Below are positions 1 through 13,300 of a stretch of DNA of 64,000 bases, piece after piece; the stretch's first letter is position 1, and each line of letters opens with the position of its first letter. Source of the DNA: Ceratotherium simum simum (taxonomy: Eukaryota; Chordata; Mammalia; Perissodactyla; Rhinocerotidae); the NCBI RefSeq assembly GCF_000283155.1, contig NW_004454209.1:15745738-15809737 (forward strand), given 5' to 3'. The notes under the pieces are model-generated. The model was given only the letters and a program-made list of their open reading frames with translations. It ran no database searches and had not been told where the DNA came from. A program made the position numbers and the translations under genes.

Positions 1-54
1 TGTTTATATTTTGTCCTATTTGGTTTATCATTCTTCGTGTGTGTGTCTCTTTAC

Positions 55-232
55 ATGCATATATATATATATATATAGATAGATATCTTTATATATATAT
101 CTCTATATGTACATACACACACACAGATACATATCTCTACATACATATATACGGAGAGAAATATATATATATGTATGTGTATATATGTACATATATACAT
201 ATAGAGAGAGAAATAATTTTATTTATTTATTT
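55..232. repeat. AT-rich microsatellite
   Basis: Alternating TA, TATC and TACA units with short GAGA runs fill this stretch. The small open frames here (Tyr/Ile-rich translations) are produced by the repeat and are not genes. Such tracts mutate rapidly in length. Confidence 0.85.
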
Positions 233-264
233 ATACCTATTTGCATTTTTATCTTAAACTATTT

Positions 265-600
265 GAAAGCGAGTTGGAGGTCTTGTACCTCTTTATGCCT
301 AAATATTTCAGCATGTAAGAACAAGAACATATCTTATATAACCATAGTACAGTTATCAGGTTCAGGAAAATTAGCATTAATATTAAACTTTTAGCTAACT
401 ACTATTCATATTCCATTTTTTTTATTGTCCCAATGGTATCTCTTACAGTATTTTTTCTCTACCACACAGAATCCAGTCAAGGATCATGATTAGCATTTAG
501 TTGTCTTGTCTCTTTAGTCTCCTTTAATCTGCTATAGTTCTTCAGCCTTTCTTTATCTTTCTTGACCTTGATATATTTAAAGAATCTCTGTATTACTCTT
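265..600 (-). mobile_element. Old LINE-1 3' UTR fragment
   Basis: The text 'ataaccatagtacagttatc', followed by a T-rich 'attgtccc' segment and then 'gtctctttagtctcctttaa', matches the pattern I know from old mammalian L1M 3' untranslated regions. T-richness on the given strand suggests the element reads right to left. It has no coding content. The family is recalled from memory and the boundaries are approximate. The ERE at 614 inserted at or beside its end. Confidence 0.55.
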
Positions 601-613
601 AAAAGTATAGTGG

Positions 614-799
614 GATCCAGCCCCAGTGGCCTAGTGGTTAAGTTTGGCACACTCTGCTTCAGCAGCCCGGTTTTGCTTCCCTGGGCATGGACCTACACCA
701 CTTGTCTATCAGTGGCCATGCTGTAGCGGCAGCTCACATACAAAATAGAGGAAGACTGGCAACAGATGTTAGCTCAAGGTGAATCTTCCTCAGCCAAAA
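614..799 (+). mobile_element. ERE SINE (ERE1/2-like)
   Basis: A tRNA-derived equine SINE with the order: 5' 'ccagccccagtggcctagtg' (A-box region), 'aaaatagaggaagactggca' in the body, 'gttagctcaaggtgaatctt' near the 3' end, then an A-rich tail. It is flanked by a 13-bp target-site duplication (601-613 and 800-812) with one mismatch, the mark of L1-driven retroposition. The copy has only one tail module, and its CpG sites are mostly decayed, so it is not among the youngest copies. Confidence 0.93.
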
Positions 800-812
800 A
801 AAAGTATGGTGG

Positions 813-1699
813 CCCTACTTTTGTCCTCTTGACTTCCCAAATTCTTCTCATTGCTAAATTCCTGCTACGTATTTCAACCATTGACACTTTGGCTCCCTTA
901 TCTCTATTAATCTTTCTGATTTCCTATTTCTTCCTTCTCTCTATCCTGTAATCAGGTTTTCTGCATTCCTTATAGAAAGAGAGGAACTTGTTCCTATCAG
1001 TGTACTGAAATACAATAACAGGCTGCAAAACAGTCTATGTGCTTACATGGACTTAATTGTCTTACTCTCCTCCTTTAATCAATCAAACGATTTAAAGGGA
1101 CCTCTTTCTTTAAAGTACAGAAGTTTATCTATCAAGAAAACCTAGCACAGTATGTACAGCAGCTTGGCTTTCTCTCTAACCAAAGATTAGCCCCATTTGT
1201 CAAGATTTTAACAATTAGACACGTTAGAGATGTATAGTCCAAGAATGATGTAGAGTCTGAATTCAGATGGGATAAATTCCTAAAAATCAGGTAAATGCAA
1301 CCACCCAGACATTCTCATCTTCTCACTTCTCACTTCTTATGCTGAATAAATAAGGAAAGGCTCCTGATTTAGTTCTCATGAGTTTTCTCCGTAAGCAATT
1401 TCTCTTCCTGGAAACACTTGAGAGAAGGGGCAGCTCTATTTCTTCGGGTCCAGATGATCAGTGCTTGGCATTTCTTTTCCTTCCTCCATGATATTTTCTT
1501 GAGTAAAATGGTAACTCTGGCAGTTGGTTCTTGGCAATATGCAAGATTCAACTCACCACTCCAAAGTCAATTAACAGAATTATACATAAACTCTTAATAA
1601 CTATCCTTGTTTTTTAAAATTTGAGTGAGGTCAAGATGTTCATATCAAATTAAAAACTCTTCAGCATTCACTATGGTCTCTGTAGGAAGTGGGACTCAG
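813..1699. other. No gene seen
   Basis: Low-GC sequence with no open frame I recognise, no clear repeat and no splice-bounded frame. The 60-codon frame on the minus strand near 1369-1551 has no recognisable domain. Confidence 0.5.
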
Positions 1700-1885
1700 T
1701 GTTCTGAGCAGGGAGCCCTGATTTCTACCCAAGACCCAAACTTCCTGGGTAGTCTGAGCAAGTTGTTTTTTCTCTTAATTTCTTACTCTGCAAAAATGGG
1801 AATAATTATATCACAGAGATAATCTATGAAACTGCTAGAAACGTGGTAGCAAAGACCCAAGTACAGCATTTATAAATATTCAGTC
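1700..1885 (+). mobile_element. MIR SINE relic
   Basis: The order of a MIR core is visible: a 'tttctacccaagacccaaac' segment, 'gtctgagcaagttgtttttt', then 'ctctgcaaaaatgggaataa', which is the diverged form of the classic 'tctgtaaaatggggataata' box. Strongly diverged, as expected for a SINE that predates placental radiation. Confidence 0.6.
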
Positions 1886-2249
1886 ATGATCATTTATGAA
1901 GTTTATTGTGAACCGCTGACCCCTTTTAACACAAAAAGTGGCTTACTGACAGAGCGGTATTCAGCGCCATTTATTTAAAGCAACCTCTGAAAGACATGAT
2001 GATGGACAATGCCTCTAGGTTTTTGCTGTCATACAACCTGCATTAAGCAGCATTATTCAGAACACAGACAGACTGGCGTTGTGATGAAACTGGTATGTGT
2101 GGTGGTGGATAAAAAGATGAGACTTACCTTATGAGCACTCTTAAAACATAGAGCCTTGTCTTGGCTCAGCATATGTTATCTCCCCCCTCTCCAGCCCTCC
2201 AATGCACAGATTCTTAGTTGCATTGCACGTGGTGGGAGGGCACACATGA

Positions 2250-2400
2250 GCATGCATGTCACACACACACGCTCCACACACCCTCCACACACCACCTACC
2301 AAATATTGCCTTTCCCTCATTGCGTCTCCTTCCAACCGCCTCGCCCCCACCCCCCACCATCTGCCTCTCTCTGAACTCCCCCTCCCCCACAAGCCAGCCC
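2250..2400. repeat. CA/C-rich low-complexity tract
   Basis: CACACA and CCCCACC units dominate. All the overlapping 60-100 codon frames here on both strands (Pro/His/Ser-rich or Gly/Arg-rich) come from this biased composition. Confidence 0.7.
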
Positions 2401-2936
2401 TCTCTAGTAGCAACCCTGTATGGATCTTCCCATCGTCCCTCTCCCAATTAAACATATCCAGCTCTGGTCTTATCCCTACAGAGTCTTCTTCCAGGTGACA
2501 GCCACCTAAACTGCTAAACTAATCTGTTCTAATGAGATAATGAGCCATATTGGCTTTTGTGTTTCCTCTTCTCTTGTCTTATTTCAACAAAATATTCTTG
2601 CTGTCAGTGCCTTAAAGGGTAATGGCAGAACCAGTAAGGAATACTTCAGGCAGTTGGAACTTTGTTTTGCCTTTAAGTCACACTGTTTAGGTTGGTAGTC
2701 TGCAAGGGGCTAGCTCTCGGTCACTACGTTTGTTTGCTAATTGAGGAAGCATTCTGACTAAAGGCAATTCCTGAAATAGGGCATCCAGTCCCACCATTCT
2801 TGGCAAAGGAGAAGTTGTAATTCAAGGCTAAAACAATGGAGAGTGACAGTGACTCACTTTGTTCCTGAGCTCCCAGGTCTGGAAGTTTCTAGAAGATGCT
2901 CTATTGCTCATCTAGGATAATGTTCATGTCTTATAA

Positions 2937-3141
2937 AAGTACCTACTAAGCCTGAAAATCAAGTACCTACTAAGCCAGACACTCACTATAGTGCCAGAAA
3001 GATCCTCTGTTAGGTCAGAATGAGTTGTTTTTTTGATATTGTGAAAAAAATGACTAAATTGAAATAGCCAGTTTGAACTGTTGAGGTTTTTAGAATTCCT
3101 ACATATATTGACCAACATTACTGTTTGATTTTCAGGCTTAG
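2937..3141. repeat. Direct repeat plus inverted repeat
   Basis: The 16-mer 'aagtacctactaagcc' occurs at 2937-2952 and again at 2961-2976. The 17-mer 'ctaagcctgaaaatcaa' at 2946-2962 has a perfect reverse complement at 3125-3141. No TA or 8-bp target duplication is obvious, so this is not shown to be a transposon. A local template-switch duplication is an alternative. Confidence 0.8.
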
Positions 3142-6100
3142 AAGGGAGAAGAGTTTTCTTCATTCATTAATCTTTCCCTATAATATCATCTTCTTTCCTT
3201 AAGAATTATTTTCCCTTCCCATTTTGGCTTATATGTATTTTCCTTGTATTCCTTTTTCCCTCTTTATGATTCCTGAATTCCTTTCTTCCCTTTCCACAGT
3301 CATCCCTTTTCCTCTAAGAATGCTTGCCCACCTTTTTACTTGATTTCCCAGTTCTTTTAGCTTGCAGTACTGGCTCTTCTTATCTAATTTAAATGTATTT
3401 TCCAAACTTACAGAGAGTGAGGCATAGTCTTCTCTGCCTCATTATAGCAGGTCATCATTGAGTCAGGGAATGGAACAATCAGTCCCCAGTTGGCATGAGC
3501 TTTACTAGCATCAGCCACTTTGGGCCCATCACAGAACATACTCTTCTAGAATAGAGGTGTCCTGATCAGCACGCTGGCATGGAGGGCATTCCTAATTCAC
3601 ACCATGTTTACCTCCCTGCCTTTGTGCAACCATGTACGGACTCATTTACCCACACACACATATTTACTCTTATAAATGGGATTTGGGATCGCCTTTAATT
3701 TGCAGTTTGCCTTCAAGGAATCTAGTTGCAGTACTTTTAGATATGCTCCCTCAACTGAATCAGTTTTAATTAAGCATAAATTAGTAGATGGGGGCTTAAA
3801 TTTGCCAATCCAGATAAACTATACAGGATCATTGTAATGTGAGCTTTCTAAATAAGAATTTGCTGGAATAAATATGATGCCTTGGGGAAAGTTGGCAATA
3901 TTATCAACTAATTAAGGGGAAAGAAGCAGTGACACCACTTTTGGAAGGAATCTAAGATGCCATATAATTCCACTTTATTCTCGGGAAACCTTGATTACTA
4001 TGACATAGGTGATCCAGATAAAACATTAATTTCAAGACCTTGAGGGAGGGAGAAATTGACTTGTTTCCAGTTCCAGGGCATATCAGTGGAGGCATCAAGG
4101 CTTGATCCCAGTTCTTGGAAATTTGTAATACAGAAATTTGGAAGTTTTTTCCCTGAGAATGTTACCTTAAAGTTACTATGAAATTCTTTATTCTTAAAAA
4201 ACGCCTTCATACAGTCTCAAATAGAGGTATTTTTATGGTAGCACTCTGGCGACCCAAACCCTAATATTCACTGAGATGAACTCATGTGAAGGCGTATGGT
4301 GGAAAATAAAACACTTGGGACCATTTGATCTGACATTGTTAGCATATTGATGACATACCCGTTTTTTTTTTTTTCTTTCTGGCAACTTATTCTAATTAGC
4401 CTTAATAGATCCTAAACTTTTGTTGAAAGGAGAATAACAACTTTATTTTGAAGTTGGGCAAAAGTTCACTGGCCTGGAAATTATTAAGTGGTTTGTCTCC
4501 TACTTATACGGCGAGCAATCATGTATATAAAGGTAGTGATAATAGGAAGTTTCCTACAGCAAATGTACAGTATACTATAATTTAGGTTCATTGGTTCATA
4601 TTTGTGTGCTTTTAAAGGTTTGGGGCAAATTCAGGCAGATTATAGCAAGTTTTATATTGACCCATTAGGCCACCCTAACAATTCCATGAGCGTGAACAAT
4701 CATAAAGATGAGAGTGAAAAGGAGAATTTAGAGCAAAAAGAGAATTCTTCGGTCGTGTGGTCCAACCACTCATAATGACTCTGAGGCCCAGAAAGCTTAT
4801 GTGATGTCTTCTGACTCTGCGACTTGTACTGTTCTCTCTGTTGCCTGATAAGAAGATGTTGCTGAATAAATCAAATCTCTCTAACATCAAGAGGATACCA
4901 GTAATTGCTTTTTCAGAGCTGAACAGTTTCTGCTCCTAGTCTTTCCTAGGAAGAAACATTTGCTGGTAAATTGGTTAGGACAAGATATACCAGATATGGC
5001 CATAGAACAAGGAGTATTTCCTCTGCAGAATTTACTGGCTTGACCAGAAAGTGCATCCCTGATTTCATACTAAGTTGAGAGTTAAATCTTCCCATAACTT
5101 GGCATGTGGGGCCAGATATCTATGAAACATTTGATATCCATGAAAATGGGCAAGAGATAGAGATACGCTAGGAAAAGGAGAAACACAAATAACTTAGTGT
5201 TTGGCTTATAAATGTACTGAATCTGAAAAATCCACAGGATTAGACCGATTTTCAAGTCCAAAGAAATTCTTTACACCATTCTATTTATAAACTTAGATAA
5301 AATCATATGAAATGGCGTTTTTCTGTAGGTCAAAGATGGTCCAATATCAGCAGTGTCTTGCAGTTCAACCTAGTATTATGTGATAAAGATCTGTAGGTAA
5401 CTAGATTGTGTCCATACATTTCAAATGACTATTATTTTTGCATTCATATTGGTCTCCTTAAATATTAATTGGACTATGATTGGTTTATTTGGCTGCAGTG
5501 AATTGACTTTGATCCTGAAAAACAAAGGTGAATGGAGAACCCATGTCCTGGTCTATCCTTCACATATGTCTACACCTGACCCCCATAACTGCACATTTTT
5601 ACCTCCACCAAAGCATTCATTTCTTCAGGATAATCTCACAGTATTGCAAGGAAGTATGCTGCCTCCTTCAAAGGGAATCATGCCACTGTTTCTAGGCAGA
5701 GTGTCTCACAACACGCCTCATCTCTCAGTCCCCCTCTTTCCTTCTTTGCTCTCTCGCTGATGCGCTCCCAGAAATGCAGTATTGTCTCTTTGTTCTTACA
5801 TGCTCCGACACTGTGGCTCAGCTAAATGATGGCTAATAGCAGTGGGATAGGCTGCCAGCTATTATAAGTACTTTATGTGGGTCCTATCTGACCTTTTTAT
5901 TATATAAAGGTGTTAAGCCAGTTATCAAGGGAAGAGAAACTGAAAAGAAACCATATGAAGAAAAAAGTGGCAAAGCAAACCTACTTATAAATCTGCCAAC
6001 CTTTAATTATCTCAGAAGCAAGAACTTCCTCATTATGAATGATGGAAGAAAATTAAGTTGAAGGCTTATCACCTAATGATAACTCTGTGTTGGCATCAAT

Positions 6101-8314
6101 TACAGGTTTTCCGGATTAATGTATTGGGATGTTGATTTCAGGAGCTCAGACCGACTTTAGTGGTCAAGAAAGCAGGTTACTCATAGAGTGGTAGAGAAAA
6201 GCTGATTCAAGAGTGGACTTTGCTTAAAAGGGCAATACAGTTTGGTAATTTGGGTCTTGGTCTTAAATCAAACAGGTGATGTAATCTCAGACAGTACAAG
6301 AGCTGATGTGTATTTGAAAACGTCTAGCTTCTACTTCTCAAGTGCTTTAAGCTTCCCCCCAAAAAGTTAAATTCTAAACTGTGTTCACTTTTATCTCTTT
6401 CCCTTTCCTTTACTTATTCAATACATAGTAAAAAATTTTGTTTGGAAAATACCAACCTTGTCTCAGCAAAGGATAAAGAAAACTTATTTGGATTTTTCAA
6501 AATGTGTCTTGCCCCTACCCTTTGAGCCTTCACCCAAAGCACTCACTAAACCAAACATTTTTTGAGGTTTGAAGGTGTCTGGTTAACTTTTTTATTATTA
6601 TTATTTTTCCTTTGGGCTCACCTCTGCCTTTCAAGATATATTATTATAAATATTTTCATTTCCAGGCCAAACACAGGCAAAAAGTCCTGGAAGAACACAA
6701 TTTTGCAGACTAAAGATTTTCAGAAAAAATTGGATAAGCTGTGTATAAGCATCTAAATTTTGGGGTGCTTAAAATAGAAAGTATCAAAATGTATCACTAG
6801 GCCAAATCCTCATCTGACCCAGAACTTTTCATGGTTATAGACCTTGAAAGTTGCCCTCCATTAGTCTGTCAAAGACCCCCATATTCTATTCAGGATTGAT
6901 TTCTTGGTTTTTGTAAAATACAAGGGTCAATTTCTCTTAAGGAAGCTGCTGTTTATTTGGTAAGTCTTACTAATCCTTTTCTATTATAAAAAAAAGACAA
7001 TACAGTTTATCAAAGAAGTAAAAACAGACTGTTGCCAGATATTTCCACATGCTAACTGGCACTAGAGTCTTGTACATTTTGTTTTCGTGAGCTATCTAGG
7101 TTACATGAATAATACACTGCGAGGTTTGGGTGATTTCTCAAACATTATTTTTGGTAGTTACAGAAACCAAGCCCAAGAGGAATGTATATGTTTGTGAACA
7201 TTTAATTACATTTCTATGGGCCTAGGAAAGGAAACAACACTTCATCAATACTTAAAAGCACCTCATCAGGATGAAGCTAACCTGTATCTGTGGTCTGTAT
7301 GTTTTGAATTAGGTTCTTGTTAAGCTTTTTAACCTTTTTGATACTGTCATTCAAAAATGTTTTGTATTCTTTTCTTTTTCTATTTATCTGATTTGACTTC
7401 AATCCATTTTGTGGTGTTGGCTGGGTTTTTGGTTTGAGTCAAATTTTCCATACAACCCAAAACTTCTTTGCTCTCACTCTGAGAATGTTCCTTAAGTCAA
7501 GAATAGAGAGCTGAGGAAGAGCTTGTATTAACCTGTCTGGGAAGCAAGTTTGTATCTTTTTCTTCTTTTCTCCCTCCTTATTTTAATAAAACTAATAACC
7601 AGAGGTCTTAGTTGAGATAATGGAGATATTAAAAATGGATATGAAAATGCATGGTAGCTACTCATCATGCTGAAATTTCTAATGGCTCACTTGCCTAATG
7701 CCTTTTAATTGATGGAGCAGACATGCTGGGTGTTTGGAGATGAACTGATACGTGCCTGGATTTATGTGGCCCAGAGGCTAAGTCTGTACTTGTTAACTAG
7801 CAGGAGAGCAGAGGGGTCTCCTTCGGCTGTGGTTGGGGTTGACTGCTGTCGTGAAGTTCACTCGGGGAGAAAAGTCAATTTCCAAAGGGCAGGTCAGTCT
7901 ACAGCACAACCACAACTTCTTGTCCTCTGGTACCCCAAACACAGAACCAATATAATTATCTGGGTAGATCAAACCACGAAGTGTTTCATACTCTAAGGTC
8001 ATCATGAAAGGTTATTGACGGTGAGCCCAAGCATTTCCCTTTCTAGCCATAAGCTCTCTGTTTCCCTAAACCTCATCTCTGTCAGTTCACGCCTCTTTCC
8101 TAAAAAATGTGCAATCTTCTTGTGATTCTTTTCTCGCAGCCTCTTGGGGGTATGTGAATTTGGTGGACTTACTGCTTCTCCCTTCTCCCCAAATGACATG
8201 TAGTCCTCCTTAAAACAGCATTAAACTAACTTATCCCTATAAAATTTATTAATGAAGGAGAGGAGTAACTAGTAGAAGAGAATAAAAAGAGGCAAAAAGA
8301 GGAAGGGGAACCGA
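3142..8314. other. Unassigned non-coding DNA
   Basis: About 5 kb of A+T-rich sequence with no repeat family that I can name with confidence and no recognisable coding exon. The longest frame (5425-5759, plus strand, 111 codons) starts hydrophobic but shows no domain. The poly(T) at 4363-4373 and the Pro/Leu-rich 5540-5760 stretch look like composition only. Some diverged L1 3' UTR may lie near 3650-3720. Confidence 0.4.
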
Positions 8315-8462
8315 TATTTATTGAGTGATTGCCGTGGGCCAGGCATCCTGTTTGGTATTTTATGAACATCATCTCATAAACTCCTGTAACATAATTAAGA
8401 TATTGTAGGCTTAAATCATAAGGATAATTATCTCCGTTCTTTATCTCAATTTAGCAAGTATA
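8315..8462 (-). mobile_element. MIR SINE relic
   Basis: On the given strand 'atttattgagtgattgccgt', 'gggccaggcatcctg' and 'atcatctcataaactcctg' follow the reverse complement of the MIR 3' half in the right order. It lies close to a second MIR in the opposite orientation at 8612. Confidence 0.7.
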
Positions 8463-8611
8463 TACAGCTCTACGCTTTTGATCTTCCCCTGGATGGCATT
8501 CTATGGATCAGAATCCTTCTCAAGACAAACAAATATCAAATTGTAGCTGTCATAAATAAAACCAGTGTTTAAACTACTTTGTATACACAAACTTAGTGAC
8601 TTAGTTTATGG

Positions 8612-8815
8612 AGACAGTGTATCATGGGGTATAGCAGGGAGAAAGGCCTGAATTCAATTTACAACTTTGACACTGACCAGCTATGTGAGTTGGTCAACCT
8701 CTATACTCTTCTGTTTCTCATCAGTGCAATGGAGATAAAAATGACACCTACCTCATGAGGTTGTTGTGAAAGTTAAATGACATTCAGTAAGTGGTAGGCA
8801 TTTTTATTATTAATT
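8612..8815 (+). mobile_element. MIR SINE relic
   Basis: The MIR order is clear: 'acactgaccagctatgtgag', 'tcatcagtgcaatggagata', 'cctacctcatgaggttgttg', ending in 'agtaagtggtaggcattttt'. This is one of the better preserved MIR copies in the window. Confidence 0.8.
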
Positions 8816-9029
8816 AGCCAAGTCAATGGCATGAGCAGATACTGGTTCTTATACTAAAAGTGGATGCAGGCAATGTTATAAAATCAAGGACAATGTGAGT
8901 TAGGAAAGACTATCTATGGAAGGGACAAAATGACACAGATTTTCCTTTAACGGTCTTTCAGATTTCTCCTTTCCTTTCTATTCCCACAGTTAGCTGAGGG
9001 CCTACCACCTCATATCTGAATCAGATGAT

Positions 9030-9430
9030 ATCTAGCCATAGTAATGATTCCTGAATTTTATTCACTTGTCTTATCGTCCTAAAGTATACCTTTTGTTGTG
9101 TCATTCTCCCTACTAAAAATCCATATACAATTTCCCTTCTGCTTTTCTGTTGAAGCCCATTATTTCTCAGTATAGTGGTAAAACTCTCAGGACCTGACTC
9201 CATTCTCCAGTTATTCTACTTCCCATGATCTCTAGCACGAATGTCCTATTTCATTGGCTTGTAGCTTTAAGATGCCAGCTCCATCCTTCTCTCAGCCCTA
9301 CAACATACATCTAAAACCTTGAGTTACTCCCTTGCTTGAAATGCTTTTCCCTTTCTTCTTCATCTATCCAAATTCTATCCATCTCCCAAGGCCCATGTCT
9401 TTTGTATTATTCCCTAGTGGACTAAGTGCT
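9030..9430 (+). mobile_element. LINE-2 relic
   Basis: The pyrimidine-rich run 'gaaatgcttttccctttctt' followed by 'atctcccaaggcccatgtct' matches the L2 ORF2/3' region. The upstream part is more diverged. It carries no usable frame. Confidence 0.5.
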
Positions 9431-9975
9431 GAGAAAATAGACTGAGTGTGGGCAGAACCTGTGAATATGGTGGGATGGTCACGTCCTTGATTAGGCTCTA
9501 TTATATGCAAAAGTAATGGGATAGTCATTCCTTTGATAATGTTACATTAGTTAAGACTCTTTAATAGATTGGCTTGAGATATTCAAAGCAAGAGAAATGC
9601 TTTTATGCTGGCCTTGACGAAGAAAATTGCCATGTGGTAGAGAGGGTTGTGTGACAGGAAACTGAGGGTGGCCTTTATGATCTGAGAGGAGCCCCAAGAC
9701 AGTCAGCCAGCAAGAAGGAGGGGACCTCAGTCCTACAACTGCAAGGAATTGAAATTGGCCAACAACCAGTGAGCTCAGAAGAGCATCCTGAGCCTCAGAT
9801 GAGATCACAGTCCCAGCTAACAGTTTGATTTCAGCCTTATGGGACTCTGAGCAAAGGACCCAGCTAAAATGTACCGACTCCTTCCCCATAGAAGCTGTGA
9901 GATAATGAATTGTACTGGTTTAATCCATTATGTTTGTGGCAATTTGGTACACAGCAATAGAAAACTACTATAGCG
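9431..9975 (+). mobile_element. LTR relic, probably MaLR/MLT1-like
   Basis: The 3' end 'gcaatagaaaactactatag', preceded by a gap-tolerant 'gtgagataatgaattgtact', is the usual end of an old mammalian LTR of the MaLR type. The body has 'ggggacctcagtcctacaac' and 'aaaggacccagctaaaatgt'. The 112-codon minus-strand frame at 9551-9889 is an antisense shadow. The exact subfamily is uncertain. Confidence 0.6.
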
Positions 9976-10084
9976 GCTAACTGAAGGCTCCCTAGCCCAT
10001 GGTTGTGAGTTTTGACGTTTAGTTCCCAGAAGCACAAATGACTAGCTCATTGATTCTTTTGTGTATTTTCCCACGTGTAACACA

Positions 10085-10367
10085 GGCATTGTTTCTGTTT
10101 AGGAAACTATTTGGAGAAGCAGAGCAACTATCAGTGTTATAAAATAAGGGGTTTATTATAGGAATCAGACTTTACACAACTGAGAGAGGAGCTGGGAAAG
10201 TTAAGATCCAGAAGAGAGACTTGGAGAGTTAGGGAATTAAGCCACTAACCAGTCCTGAAGCACTGGCAGGTCACTAGACCTCTTTCTGAATGATAAGAAG
10301 GGCCAAAGAGAGCAACTTATTCTTCACTTTGGACCTCTAAAAATTTCACTGAGATGGTAGGCTCAGA
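10085..10367. other. Unassigned, possibly LTR-derived
   Basis: Between the LTR relic and the antisense L1 sits about 280 bp containing 'aataaggggtttattatagg', reminiscent of the reverse end of an ERVL LTR. The rest does not match anything I can name. Confidence 0.3.
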
Positions 10368-13300
10368 TTTTTTTTAAAAGCAACTTTATTGAAGTACAAT
10401 TAAGTACAATAAAATATACCCATTTTAGTGTTCAGTTTGGTGAGTTTTGACAAACATATACACCTGAGTGACTACCGCCACAATCAAGGTATAGAACATT
10501 TCCATCACCTTAAAAGTTCCCTGTAGGTAATAATCTTCCTCCCCTGGGCCCAGGTAACTGTAATCTTCCTTCAATCGCTATAAATTACTTTTCCCTGTTT
10601 CAGAATTTCACATATATGGAATCATTCATTAGGCCCTCTTTTGTAACTGGCTTCTCTCACTCATCGTAAGGTTTTTTGAATTCTTCCATGTTGTTGCTGG
10701 TATCAATAGTTTTTTCCTTTTCATTGCCGAGTAGTATTCCATCATATGGATGTACCACCACAATTAGTTTATTCATTAGGCATTTGATGAACATTTGGGA
10801 TCCAAGTTTTGGATATTATGAATAAAGCTTCTATGAACATTTGTGCACAAGTTTTTTGTTAATAAATACTTAACGTGGAATGGCTGGGTACTATGAACAG
10901 TATATGTTTAACTTTATAAGAAACTGCCAAACATATATCTGAAGTGATTGTATAATTTTACACTTCTATCAGCAAAATATGAGAGTTTCAGTTGCTCCAT
11001 TTCCTAGAGCAAACTTGGTATCATCAGTCTCTTTAATTTTAGCATCGGTAAATATAATAGTGTCTGGTGTCTAAGGTTGCAAAGATTTTTTATGTTTTAT
11101 TTTAGAACTTTCTTAGTTTTAGCCTTTGCAATTTAGTCTATGATTTATTTTGAGTTAATTTTGTATATGATGAAAGCAAAAGATGAAGAGAATATTCTTT
11201 TTCTGTTGAATTATTTTGATAACTTTGTCAAAAGTCAATTGATCATATGTATTTGATCCATTTCTGGACTTTTTATTCTGTCTCATTGGTCTATCTATTT
11301 GTTTAACCATATGCCAATACCACACTTTCTTGATTATTTTAGCTTTACAATAAATCTTGAAATCAGGTAGTGTAGGTCCTCCAACTTTTCCTTTTTCAAA
11401 ACTGCGTTGGCTGATATAGGTTCTTTTGAATTTCCTATAAATTTTAGAACTAGATTGTTAATATCTGCAAAAAAATGAAAGTCTTCCATCTGGAGTTTTG
11501 GTTGGGATTACACTGTATCTGACAAATTCATTTAAGGAGAATGATGTCTTAACAATATTGCGTCTTCCAATTCATGAACATGATGTATCTCTTCATTTAT
11601 TTGATCTCCTTTAATTCCTATCAATGTTGTTTCGCAGTTTTCAGTGTGCAAGGAATCTACACATGTTGTTAAATATATCCTAAGTATTTAATGTCTTGGA
11701 TGCTACAGTAAATAATATTGTTATTTTAATTCCATATTTAATGTTTGTTTACTGTTAGCATACAGAAATACAATTGTTTTTTGTATATTGATTTTGTATA
11801 CTGAAATCTTACTAAAATCACTTGTAACTTTAATTCCTTATGATTTCTACATACACGATCATTCAGATGAAACTTTTTTTACTCCCTTTCCAATATTTAT
11901 GACTTTTATTCATTTTTCTTGCCTTATTGCACGGCTAGGATCTCCAATACAATGCTGAATAGAAATGGTGAGAATGTACATTCATGTCTTGTTCCTGATG
12001 GGAGAAAGCAATTATTCTTTTACATTGTTATGATCTTAGCAGTAGATTTTTTATAGATTCCCTTTATCAGATGGAAGAAGTTCACTTTTAGTCTTAAATT
12101 CCTGAGAGTTATTATCATGAATGGATATTGAATTTTTAAAAAATGCTCCTCTGTACGTCATTTATTCTGTTAATATGGTAAATTACATTGATTGATTTTC
12201 AAAAGTTCAACCAACCTTGTATTCTTGAGATATACTCCATTGGTCATGATGTATTTCCCATTTATAATATTGCTGGATTCTATTTATTAATAGTTGGTTA
12301 TAAAAATTTATGTCTATGTACATGAGGAATATCAGACTTTAATTTCTTTTCTTATAATGACTTTGGTTTTGTTATCACAGAATTCTGGCCTCCTGCAATA
12401 TGAAGAAAGGAGTTCCCGCCTCCTCTATTTTCTAAAAGAGTTTGTGTAGGATTGTTTTCATTTCTCCTTTAACCATTTGATAGAATTCACCACTGAAACA
12501 AATTGGGCTTGGAATATTCCTTGTTGAAAGATTTTTAATTTCAAATTCAATTTCTGTAATAGATATGAGACTATTCTTACCATTATTGATTTCTAATTTA
12601 TTTCATTTTGGACAAAAAACACAGGATTTCAATAATTTTAACTATATTGAGACTTGGTTAATGACGCAGAATATGGTCTATCTTACTGATTATTCCATGT
12701 CCACTTGCTGTAAGTATGCATTCTGCCACAGTTGGATGTAGTGTTATATAAGTGTTAAGGCAAATTGGTTGATAGAGTTGTTGGGGTTTTCTATATCCAT
12801 ACTGATTTTCTATCTGCCTGTTCTATCAATTGGTGAGAAAGGAGTATTGAAATCCCCAGCTTTAATTGTTGATTTGTCTATTTCAGTTGTCAGTTTTTGC
12901 TTCATGTGTTATAAAGTTTTGAAATCAGTTACACACATATTAGGACTGCTGAGTTTTCTTTATGAATTGATTCATTTATTATCAGGAAATGTCCTTCTTT
13001 GTCTCTGGTAATATTTCTTGTCTAATTTATCTGATACAAGCACTACAGCTTTCTTATGATAGTGTTTCCATGGCATATCACTTAACATCCTTTTACTTTA
13101 AATCTTCTTGTGACTTTGTATTTCAAGTGAGTTTCTTGTAGACAGCATACAGTTGGGTCTTACTTTTTTGGTTTAAAAACCACTGCCTTTCAATTGATAC
13201 TTTTAGTACATTTACATTTAACATAATTAACAATATGGTTAGGTTTAAATCTATCATCTTGCTATCTCTTTTTTGTTAGCTTTTTTTTTTTTCCATCTTT

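Noticed and set aside
2141..2498. Cluster of overlapping 60-104 codon frames on both strands
   Set aside because: They reflect a CA/C-rich low-complexity tract, not coding sequence.
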